A DNA stretch of 7,050 nt, from the NCBI GenBank assembly GCA_027080605.1, contig JALWRO010000109.1:1-7050 (forward strand), given 5' to 3'. The notes beneath the pieces were generated by a model. It worked only from the letters and a program-made list of their open reading frames with translations. It did not search any database and was not told the DNA's origin. Position numbers and translations under genes: made by a program. The stretch is from Campylobacterales bacterium (GTDB taxonomy: Bacteria > Campylobacterota > Campylobacteria > Campylobacterales > QNZT01). Positions 1 through 5,418 of the stretch are shown here, piece by piece. Within the stretch, counting starts at the first letter, position 1. Each line of letters opens with the position of its first letter.

Positions 1-340
1 TGCAAGGCGTGACGATATTGCCCAAACCTATCTTCATGAAGTGGGAAATCCGGAGATTGTGTTACCGAGAGTGATGCCCGGCAACCGGCATGTGTGGCAT
101 CTTTTTGTGGTGCGTTGCAAAGAGCGTGAAGTGTTACAGCGCTATCTCTCCGAGCACGGGATAGGTACGATGATCCACTATCCCATTCCGCCGCACAAAC
201 AGCAGGCGTACCGGGAGTTTGCGAACCTTTCACTGCCGCTGACGGAAAAGATTCATGAAGAGGTACTGAGTATCCCGCTTCATGAAAGGCTGACGGAAGA
301 GGAGGTTGAGCGGATTATCGATGCGCTGAATAGTTTTTGA
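1..340 (+). CDS. DegT/DnrJ/EryC1/StrS-family nucleotide-sugar aminotransferase, C-terminal end (5' truncated by window)
   Basis: Only the last 112 residues are visible; the reading frame is open from base 2, so the GTG at 41 is an internal valine codon, not a start. The tail carries the hallmarks of PLP-dependent sugar aminotransferases of this family: HVWHLFVVR, then GIGTMIHYPIPPHKQQAY, then LPLTEKIHEEVLSIPLH and a closing acidic helix. Members transfer an amino group, usually from glutamate, to a keto group of a nucleotide-linked sugar in the cytoplasm. The IHYPIPPHKQ wording resembles dTDP-3-keto-6-deoxyhexose 3-aminotransferases (QdtB/FdtB type), but this subfamily call is inference because the catalytic lysine and the N-terminal PLP-binding half are outside the window. 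Its 3' end overlaps the convergent glycosyltransferase gene by 26 bp. It probably supplies an amino sugar to the same surface-glycan pathway. Confidence 0.92.
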   Translation, partial: ARRDDIAQTYLHEVGNPEIVLPRVMPGNRHVWHLFVVRCKEREVLQRYLSEHGIGTMIHYPIPPHKQQAYREFANLSLPLTEKIHEEVLSIPLHERLTEEEVERIIDALNSF

Positions 341-1148
341 TACGCTGCAGTTCGATACGGATTGAAAATTTGGCAATCTCTTTTGCCAGCAGCCATTTGT
401 GGTAACCGTGAAAATCGTTCCAGTGCAACCTGAGTGTCTTTCGGCTGTCTTCGAGCAGTTTGATAAAGTTTCTGTTTGAAGAGGTGCTCATATTGGTTTC
501 ATGAATCCGGTAAGCGCTCACTTTTTCATCCAGAAAACCGATGAGATTTCCAGCGGCAAATTTGAGGTAGAGGTCATAGTCCTCCATATACATCTCTTCG
601 TTGTAGGCGCCGAATTTGGTGTAAAAGTCGCGTCTGACCATCAGCACCGGACCGGGAACGGCGAAGTTGGAGATAAACTCCTCTTTGATACCTTTGTCGG
701 TGAGGAGTTTGGCTCTGTTTGCGTGTCGGAGAGAGAAAAGCCCGCTGTCGTGTGTTTGGTTGCCGTGTTGGTCAACGACGATACAGTCGGCGAAGACGGC
801 ATATTTTTCGGGGTGCTTCTGCAGGTAGCGGTAGCGTTTTTCCAACCCTTCCGGCAGCAGGAAGTCGTCGCTTGCCAGTGTGACGAGGTAGTCACCCGAT
901 GCCATCGAAAGCAGGGTATTGAGTGTTTTGGTCAATCCCTGATTTTGCTGGCTTTTATAGATGATCTGCACCTTTTCCCCGTTTTGTGCGATCCACTCTC
1001 GGATGACACGGTCGGTGTCGTCTGTGGAGCCGTCGTTGATCATGATGATCTCTTTGTCGGGGAAAGGATCGCTTGCAATAGAGTCGAGCGTCTGTGTGAC
1101 GTACGCTTCATGATTGTATGCCGGGATGAGAATAGAGATAAGTGCCAT
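315..1148 (-). CDS. Family 2 (GT-A) glycosyltransferase, surface-glycan type
   Basis: A 277-residue protein with a complete GT-A fold signature. From the ATG these are the N-terminal strand and loop ISILIPAYNHEAY (residues 4-16), the nucleotide-binding NDGSTDDT (38-45), the DXD-equivalent metal/UDP-binding ASDD (92-95), and the acidic pair in MEDYDLYLKF (188-197) that usually includes the catalytic base. RIHETNMS (214-221) matches the late conserved R-x-H-x-x-N-x-S block of this group. No membrane segment or signal peptide is seen, so it should act at the cytoplasmic membrane face, adding a sugar to a lipid-linked or protein-linked acceptor; donor and acceptor cannot be read from sequence. 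The start is the ATG at 1148 rather than the in-frame TTG at 1154, because AGGA lies 6 nt before the ATG but would touch the TTG. The gene diverges from the carbamoyltransferase and converges on the aminotransferase. No convincing promoter of its own was found in the 106-bp spacer. Confidence 0.93.
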   Translation of the reverse strand: MALISILIPAYNHEAYVTQTLDSIASDPFPDKEIIMINDGSTDDTDRVIREWIAQNGEKVQIIYKSQQNQGLTKTLNTLLSMASGDYLVTLASDDFLLPEGLEKRYRYLQKHPEKYAVFADCIVVDQHGNQTHDSGLFSLRHANRAKLLTDKGIKEEFISNFAVPGPVLMVRRDFYTKFGAYNEEMYMEDYDLYLKFAAGNLIGFLDEKVSAYRIHETNMSTSSNRNFIKLLEDSRKTLRLHWNDFHGYHKWLLAKEIAKFSIRIELQRIKNYSAHR

Positions 1149-1154
1149 GGACAA

Positions 1155-1158
1155 TCCT
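1155..1158 (-). promoter_or_regulatory. Ribosome binding site (AGGA) deciding the glycosyltransferase start
   Basis: On the minus strand the sequence reads ACAGGATTGTCCATG. AGGA sits 6 nt before the ATG at 1148, a normal spacing, while it directly abuts the alternative TTG at 1154. This favours the ATG and a 277-residue product. Confidence 0.65.
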
Positions 1159-1202
1159 GTTATAGGTATGATAACATCATATCGGACATTGTATAATATT
1201 TT

Positions 1203-1230
1203 TTAACAAATAAACGATTTATAGTATAAT
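1203..1230 (+). promoter_or_regulatory. Sigma-70-type promoter for the carbamoyltransferase gene
   Basis: A -35 element TTAACA (1203-1208, five of six bases of TTGACA) is followed after 16 bp by a perfect -10 TATAAT (1225-1230). Transcription would start near 1237, giving a leader of about 18 nt before the ATG at 1255. The -10 also overlaps a minus-strand TATACT, but no good minus-strand -35 goes with it. Predicted by eye only; AT-rich DNA makes chance matches possible. Confidence 0.65.
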
Positions 1231-1244
1231 AAATTTTCACTAAA

Positions 1245-1250
1245 AAGGAA
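1245..1250 (+). promoter_or_regulatory. Ribosome binding site AAGGAA for the carbamoyltransferase
   Basis: AAGGAA ends 4 nt before the ATG at 1255. Another ATG at 1251 is in a different frame and directly touches the site, so it is not the start. Confidence 0.7.
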
Positions 1251-1254
1251 ATGT

Positions 1255-3093
1255 ATGAAATCTTTGACGTTGGGACTCAACTTTTTCGGCGGGCACGATA
1301 CCAGTATTTGCGCCATATTTGAAGACGATGTGTACGCTTTGTCCGAGGAGCGTATCACACGTATCAAACACGATGCCGTTTTCCCGCTGGACGCACTTTA
1401 TGAAATGTTGCGTTACAAAGCCATCGACCCTGAAGCGATCGAAAAGCTCTGTGTCGGTGTCGCTACCAAAGCGTTTGAAAAGCGTATTTTTAACGAGTAT
1501 GCCTATGAGATGACCATGACACTGCGCGACTTGCTCAAGGGAGATGCCCCCGAACTCTATATCAAAGATTTCGTACAGAAAAAAGCAGCGCTTCAGCAGC
1601 AGGGTAAACTTTCACAGCTCGCTTTTTTTGCAAAGTCCAAAGCGGGCAGGAACTATCTGAAGATGCAGTTTCTGGGTAAAAAACGCACACTTCATGAAAT
1701 CATCCGCGAAAAACTGCAGACCATATTTCCCAATGCCCAAACTGAGATTACATTTCATGAACACCACCTGACGCACGCTTACGCAACCTATTACGCTTCC
1801 GGTTTTGACCATACGCTGGTTTTTACATTTGACGGGGAGGGCGACGGCTGTTTCTCGAAACTTTATGAAGTGAAAGAGGGGCTGTTTCATGAACTGGGCA
1901 GTAGTGAAAACCGCTATGTCGAAAATATGAAACAGTACGAGTTTGCCGACAACGGATACACTTCGGTGGGCAATGTTTACTCTATCTTCACACACCTTTT
2001 AGGCTATACGCCCAATGCCGACGAAGGAAAAGTCGAAGCACTGGCGGCGTTTGGAAATCACCACAACAGGCTTTATGATGCCCTGGTTAAAAGTGTCACC
2101 GTCGATGAAACCAGCCTCTCTATGCAGATTGATACGGAAGTCCTTAACGCGATCTTTGCCGAAGAGAACCTCAAAGTACTTTTTGATGAACTCTCCAAAG
2201 AGGATATCGCTGCGGCGGTACAAAAATCAACCGAAGAGATTGTCCTGCGCTATTTGCAAACAGTGAAGCAACGCTATCCTCTGGAGCGTATCGCTCTGGC
2301 GGGAGGGGTCACGGCAAATGTTATCATGAACCTGCGTATTTTCGAGACACTTTTCGATGAGGTGTTCATCGTTCCGGCGATGGGTGATGACGGTATCTCC
2401 CAGGGTGCCGCCGCGATGGAACATCTTCAGCGACATCCTGAGCAAAAAGCGACTTTCCGCTTCCCGATGATGCCTTATTACGGCTCTGCCTATACCAGAG
2501 AGGAGGTAGAGCAGGTGCTAAAAGAGTCAGGGCTCTCTTACCGTTATCTGGGAGAGGAAGCACCTTTGAAAGCGGCGGAGATGATCGTAGAGGGTAAGAT
2601 TGGTGCGCGTTTCGACGGGCGGTGTGAGTTTGGTCCCCGTGCACTCGGAAACCGTAGTATTATTGCCGATGTGCGTAATAAAGAGATTCAAAAGCTGATC
2701 AACAAAGAGATCAAAAAAAGACCGCTTTTTCAACCCTTTTGCCCCTCCATGCTGGCGGAAGAACGCGAACGGCTCTTTGAAAAAGCGTATGATAATAAAC
2801 ACATGACCATCGCCTTTCGGCTGAAAGAGGAGTTTAAAGATCAGATTCCCGGCGCGGTGCATGTCGATTTGACGGCGAGGGTACAGTTCGTCTCCGAAGA
2901 GGACAATCCGGGTTACTATGCATTGATACAAAAGGTCAGGGAGTTGACGGGATTTGGAGTTATCATCAACACCTCTTTCAATAAACACGGGCGTACGATG
3001 GTGCTGACACCGCAGCACGCCGTGCGTGACTTTATCGATACCAATTTAGACTTTATGATTATCGAAGGATTTTATGTGAAGAGAAGCAGTTAA
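1255..3093 (+). CDS. NodU/CmcH-family O-carbamoyltransferase
   Basis: This 612-residue protein, a usual length for the family, has both expected domains. The N-terminal Kae1-like (ASKHA-fold) part starts with LGLNFFGGHDTS and EERITRIKHD. It contains the metal-ligand motif HHLTH (170-174) and FDGEGDG (D193 likely another ligand), and continues with EGKVEALAAFG, AGGVTANVIMN (349-359) and GDDGISQGAA (377-386). The C-terminal carbamoyltransferase domain holds EFGPRALGNRS (458-468), IKKRPLFQPFCPS (486-498) and IINTSFN (570-576). In the structurally studied relative TobZ, the C-terminal part activates carbamoyl phosphate with ATP to carbamoyl-adenylate and the Kae1-like part transfers the carbamoyl group to a hydroxyl. 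All key blocks are intact, so the enzyme should be active in the cytoplasm. Next to sugar aminotransferase and glycosyltransferase genes, the acceptor is most likely a sugar of a surface glycan; this is inference. It has its own promoter and ends on a TTAA shared with the convergent membrane-protein gene. Confidence 0.95.
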   Translation: MKSLTLGLNFFGGHDTSICAIFEDDVYALSEERITRIKHDAVFPLDALYEMLRYKAIDPEAIEKLCVGVATKAFEKRIFNEYAYEMTMTLRDLLKGDAPELYIKDFVQKKAALQQQGKLSQLAFFAKSKAGRNYLKMQFLGKKRTLHEIIREKLQTIFPNAQTEITFHEHHLTHAYATYYASGFDHTLVFTFDGEGDGCFSKLYEVKEGLFHELGSSENRYVENMKQYEFADNGYTSVGNVYSIFTHLLGYTPNADEGKVEALAAFGNHHNRLYDALVKSVTVDETSLSMQIDTEVLNAIFAEENLKVLFDELSKEDIAAAVQKSTEEIVLRYLQTVKQRYPLERIALAGGVTANVIMNLRIFETLFDEVFIVPAMGDDGISQGAAAMEHLQRHPEQKATFRFPMMPYYGSAYTREEVEQVLKESGLSYRYLGEEAPLKAAEMIVEGKIGARFDGRCEFGPRALGNRSIIADVRNKEIQKLINKEIKKRPLFQPFCPSMLAEERERLFEKAYDNKHMTIAFRLKEEFKDQIPGAVHVDLTARVQFVSEEDNPGYYALIQKVRELTGFGVIINTSFNKHGRTMVLTPQHAVRDFIDTNLDFMIIEGFYVKRSS

Positions 3094-3686
3094 CTTTTTT
3101 TGAGATGGACTTCATGAAGCAACTGGTCGTACACTTCGCTGGTGGTTTCAAAGTCATCTTTTTTCTTCGCCTGTGTGCGTGAGATTTCCGCTTTCATGAT
3201 TTTTGTCAACTCGTTGATACGGCGCTGTACTTCGCGTTTACACCCCTTTTTGTGCTGTTCGATACAGATTTCAATCATTTTGATGAGCTGGGGAAGTAGG
3301 GAGTTTGTCATCTTGGTGTAGAGGTCGGTGTAGGCGCGTTTTTCGATAAAGTTGACAAATGTCCGCTGCTGATCTTTGCTCAAATCCCACAACTCCTGAA
3401 TATGTGCTACCTGATTGTTGATGTTGTCGTGTTTCTGGTGCTGTTCGATCTGACGTTTTTTGTTGAGCTTCTCGATGAAGCGATGCTCTTTGGTCTTTTT
3501 GATTTTTAGCCGGTTTTTACGCTGATCTTTTTTGCGTTTGAAGTGGAGAGAGACGACGACTATCATGTAGATAAGAAGCAGCACGGCAAGTGAAAGCGAG
3601 ACGATACCATCCACAAAGGGAAGCACGATTGCGGCGACAAAAACACCGAAGAGAAAATAGTTGAGTCTGGTATCGAGTCCCATCAT
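3090..3686 (-). CDS. Small two-helix membrane protein with basic coiled-coil-like tail, function unknown
   Basis: I do not recognise a family. The 198-residue product starts with a short polar stretch, then two hydrophobic segments (about residues 10-26 and 28-48) forming a likely membrane hairpin. A very basic stretch rich in Lys/Arg follows (49-83), then a long charged, helix-favouring region (about 84-198) with coiled-coil-like patterning. By the positive-inside rule the basic tail should lie in the cytoplasm. Two cysteines (141, 149) lie in the tail; no metal, nuclease or enzyme motif is visible. The gene begins 6 bp after the leuA stop, so co-transcription and translational coupling are likely. 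AGAGGAGG (3700-3707), inside the end of leuA, lies 13 nt before the first ATG (3686) and 16 nt before the adjacent second ATG (3683); spacing favours the first. The stop shares TTAA with the carbamoyltransferase stop. Confidence 0.82.
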   Translation of the reverse strand: MMGLDTRLNYFLFGVFVAAIVLPFVDGIVSLSLAVLLLIYMIVVVSLHFKRKKDQRKNRLKIKKTKEHRFIEKLNKKRQIEQHQKHDNINNQVAHIQELWDLSKDQQRTFVNFIEKRAYTDLYTKMTNSLLPQLIKMIEICIEQHKKGCKREVQRRINELTKIMKAEISRTQAKKKDDFETTSEVYDQLLHEVHLKKS

Positions 3687-3692
3687 GAGAGG

Positions 3693-5243
3693 TCAGATGC
3701 CTCCTCTGTCACGTTTGCTGCGATTTTCGCTTTCATACACATAGGCATTCAGCGCGCTGATATACGCCCTTGCACTGGCGATCATCGTGTCGATGCTCAA
3801 ACCGTGTCCGGTAAAGGCGGAGAGGGCAGGGTCGAAACGGACTTTGACAGTCACTTTCGCCAGAGCATCTTTTCCCTGTGTCACGGCAGTCACTTTATAA
3901 TCTTTCAGCTCCCCCTGGATACCGGAAATACGGTCGATCGTCTTGAAGATCGCATCCATCGTACCGTTACCGATACCCGCATCGGTAATCTCTTCATCGT
4001 TGTGGCGGATCGACATGGCGGCACTCGGCACGCCGTTCATACAGTCGTTGATCTGGAGATTTACAAGTTCATAGATTTTTGGCACTTGCACGATTTCGTC
4101 AGTGATAATCGCCCGAAGGTCGTCGTCGAAGATCTCTTTCTTCTTGTCCGCAAGCAGTTTAAAACGGGCAAAAGACTGGTTCAGCTCCTCTTCGGTGAGT
4201 TTGTAGCCCAGCGACTCGATTTTCTCTTTAAAAGCGTGGCGGCCGGAGAGTTTGCCCAGAACGATGGTATTGGCATCGGTCAAACCGATATCTTCCGCTT
4301 TCATGATCTCGTACGTCTCCTGATGTTTGAGCACACCGTCCTGATGGATACCGCTCTCATGCGCGAAAGCGTTTTTCCCGACAATCGCCTTGTTCGGCTG
4401 CGGCACGATACCTGTAATATTCGCTACCAGTCTGCTGGCAGGGTAGATCTCTCTGGTATTGATACGGGTATCGATACCTTCAAAATAGTCGCTGCGTGTT
4501 TTCAGCGCCATGACAATCTCTTCCATCGCCGCATTTCCGGCACGCTCACCCAGTCCGTTGACGGTACACTCCACCTGTCTCGCACCGTTTTTAACAGAAG
4601 CCAGAGAGTTGGCGGTGGCAAGCCCCAGATCGTTGTGACAGTGTACGGAGATGATAGCGCGGTTGCCGACAAATGCATGAAGATTGCTGATCATCGCACC
4701 CATCTCTTCAGGCATGGTGTACCCTACCGTATCGGGGATGTTAAGCGTCGTCGCACCTGCCGCAATCACCGCATCGAGAATCTCTTTCAAAAAGGGCATT
4801 TCACTGCGCCCTGCATCTTCACAGCTGAACTCCACATCGTCGGTAAAAGTTTTTGCGTACGTGACCGCTTCCACCGCCTTTTGAATCACCTGGTCGGGTG
4901 TCATCTGCAGTTTGTACTTCATGTGAATCGGACTGGTGGCGATAAAGGTATGAATACGCTTGTGTTTCGCCGGAGCAATCGCATCACCCGCCGCTTTGAT
5001 ATCGCGGCTTAATGCTCTCGCAAGCGAACAGACCGTAGAGTCTTTCACCTCTTTGGCAATATTGTGAATCGCTTCGAAATCCCCCGGACTCGCCGCCGCA
5101 AACCCCGCTTCGATAATATCCACCCGCAGTTTTTCAAGCTGCAAAGCGATCTGGATCTTCTCCTCCATATTCATCGACGCACCGGGACTCTGCTCCCCGT
5201 CTCTTAAAGTAGTATCAAATATTTTAACGATTTTATTATCCAT
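3693..5243 (-). CDS. leuA: 2-isopropylmalate synthase
   Basis: LeuA condenses acetyl-CoA with 2-oxoisovalerate to 2-isopropylmalate, the first committed step of leucine synthesis, in the cytoplasm. The 516-residue protein has the usual bacterial length and complete motifs. DTTLRDGEQSPG (10-21) contains the catalytic Arg14 and metal-binding Asp15. SVHCHNDLGLAT (199-210) supplies metal ligands His201 and His203, and NGLGERAGNA (229-238) and AHESGIHQDGVLK (294-306) complete the TIM-barrel and accessory signatures. The region after about 375, including GIGNGTMDAIFKTI (423-436), is the leucine-sensing regulatory domain, so feedback inhibition by leucine is expected. The ATG at 5243 is supported by GAAGAG 5 nt upstream and a TATAAT-containing promoter. 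No leucine-rich leader peptide is seen upstream, so classical attenuation is unlikely. The other leu genes are not in this window. A membrane-protein gene follows closely in the same direction. Confidence 0.98.
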   Translation of the reverse strand: MDNKIVKIFDTTLRDGEQSPGASMNMEEKIQIALQLEKLRVDIIEAGFAAASPGDFEAIHNIAKEVKDSTVCSLARALSRDIKAAGDAIAPAKHKRIHTFIATSPIHMKYKLQMTPDQVIQKAVEAVTYAKTFTDDVEFSCEDAGRSEMPFLKEILDAVIAAGATTLNIPDTVGYTMPEEMGAMISNLHAFVGNRAIISVHCHNDLGLATANSLASVKNGARQVECTVNGLGERAGNAAMEEIVMALKTRSDYFEGIDTRINTREIYPASRLVANITGIVPQPNKAIVGKNAFAHESGIHQDGVLKHQETYEIMKAEDIGLTDANTIVLGKLSGRHAFKEKIESLGYKLTEEELNQSFARFKLLADKKKEIFDDDLRAIITDEIVQVPKIYELVNLQINDCMNGVPSAAMSIRHNDEEITDAGIGNGTMDAIFKTIDRISGIQGELKDYKVTAVTQGKDALAKVTVKVRFDPALSAFTGHGLSIDTMIASARAYISALNAYVYESENRSKRDRGGI

Positions 5244-5248
5244 AAAGA

Positions 5249-5254
5249 CTCTTC
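5249..5254 (-). promoter_or_regulatory. leuA: Ribosome binding site GAAGAG for leuA
   Basis: GAAGAG on the minus strand sits 5 nt before the leuA ATG at 5243. It is a modest but well-placed purine-rich site and supports this start. Confidence 0.6.
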
Positions 5255-5270
5255 AGATTTTTTGGTGATT

Positions 5271-5300
5271 ATTATATATTTGAGATTAAAAAGGGGTTAA
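5271..5300 (-). promoter_or_regulatory. leuA: Probable leuA promoter
   Basis: On the minus strand a perfect -10 TATAAT (5271-5276) is preceded after 18 bp by TTAACC (5295-5300), four of six bases of TTGACA. The start of transcription would be near 5264, giving a leader of about 20 nt. The DNA here is AT-rich, in contrast to the GC-richer spacer just upstream. Prediction by eye. Confidence 0.55.
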
Positions 5301-5402
5301 TTTGGGTCAGGGCGGCAGACAGGGACGCTCAATGCCGTTAAGTTTCGGAAGTGTTGCTTTAGCTACACCCTTGTTTGGGACTAGAGTCTTTGTTACTTCA
5401 TG
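5301..5402. other. Unexplained GC-richer spacer between leuA promoter and hsdR, possible decayed repeat or small mobile-element remnant
   Basis: This spacer has about 52 percent GC by hand count over 5301-5380, unlike the AT-rich leuA promoter beside it. It contains an imperfect inverted repeat: GGCGGCA (5311-5317) against TGCCGTT (5333-5339), five Watson-Crick pairs plus two possible G-U pairs, around a 15-base loop. CCC/GGG around TTGTTT (5368-5379) offers another weak hairpin. No clear gene fits: a 23-codon plus-strand frame (5332-5403) has no ribosome site, and the open minus-strand frame lacks a normal start codon. The general look recalls short palindromic elements linked to REP-type transposases, but this is a guess; no transposase or matching second copy is in the window. 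Confidence 0.3.
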
Positions 5403-5418
5403 ACATCTTTACATCTTT
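5403..5418. repeat. Tandem 8-bp direct repeat at the hsdR 3' end
   Basis: ACATCTTT occurs twice back to back (5403-5410 and 5411-5418), the second copy running two bases into the hsdR stop codon. A partial third ACATC follows at 5421-5425. It is certain as a sequence observation, but no function is suggested. Confidence 0.6.

Noticed and set aside
41..340. GTG at 41 as the start of a 99-residue protein
   Set aside because: The frame remains open upstream to the window edge with family-typical sequence, so this is an internal codon of a truncated aminotransferase.
501..1196. A 231-codon plus-strand open frame opposite the glycosyltransferase
   Set aside because: It is antisense to a gene with clear GT2 motifs; its own translation shows no family signature and it lacks a ribosome site.
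1193..1221. Minus-strand promoter for the glycosyltransferase (TATTAT with TAAATC upstream)
   Set aside because: The -35 matches poorly and the DNA is so AT-rich that such -10 matches are expected by chance; not strong enough to list.
3081..3101. Possible terminator AGTTAACT plus T-run at the carbamoyltransferase end
   Set aside because: The stem is only the 8-base self-palindrome with no loop, so it cannot form a normal intrinsic-terminator hairpin; the T-run also encodes the conserved-frame Lys residues of the opposite gene.
3804..5012. A 402-codon plus-strand open frame opposite leuA
   Set aside because: It lies entirely antisense to the fully conserved leuA, and its translation has no recognisable domain and an unnatural composition rich in Arg, His and Phe. 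It is a shadow of the leuA codon pattern.
5332..5403. A 23-codon plus-strand mini-frame starting ATG CCG TTA
   Set aside because: There is no Shine-Dalgarno sequence or promoter, and it is very short. It could be part of a repeat, so it is mentioned only within the spacer entry.
5307..5408. An open minus-strand frame of 34 codons downstream of hsdR
   Set aside because: It contains no ATG, GTG or TTG start codon in frame and no ribosome site; the open length is not surprising by chance.
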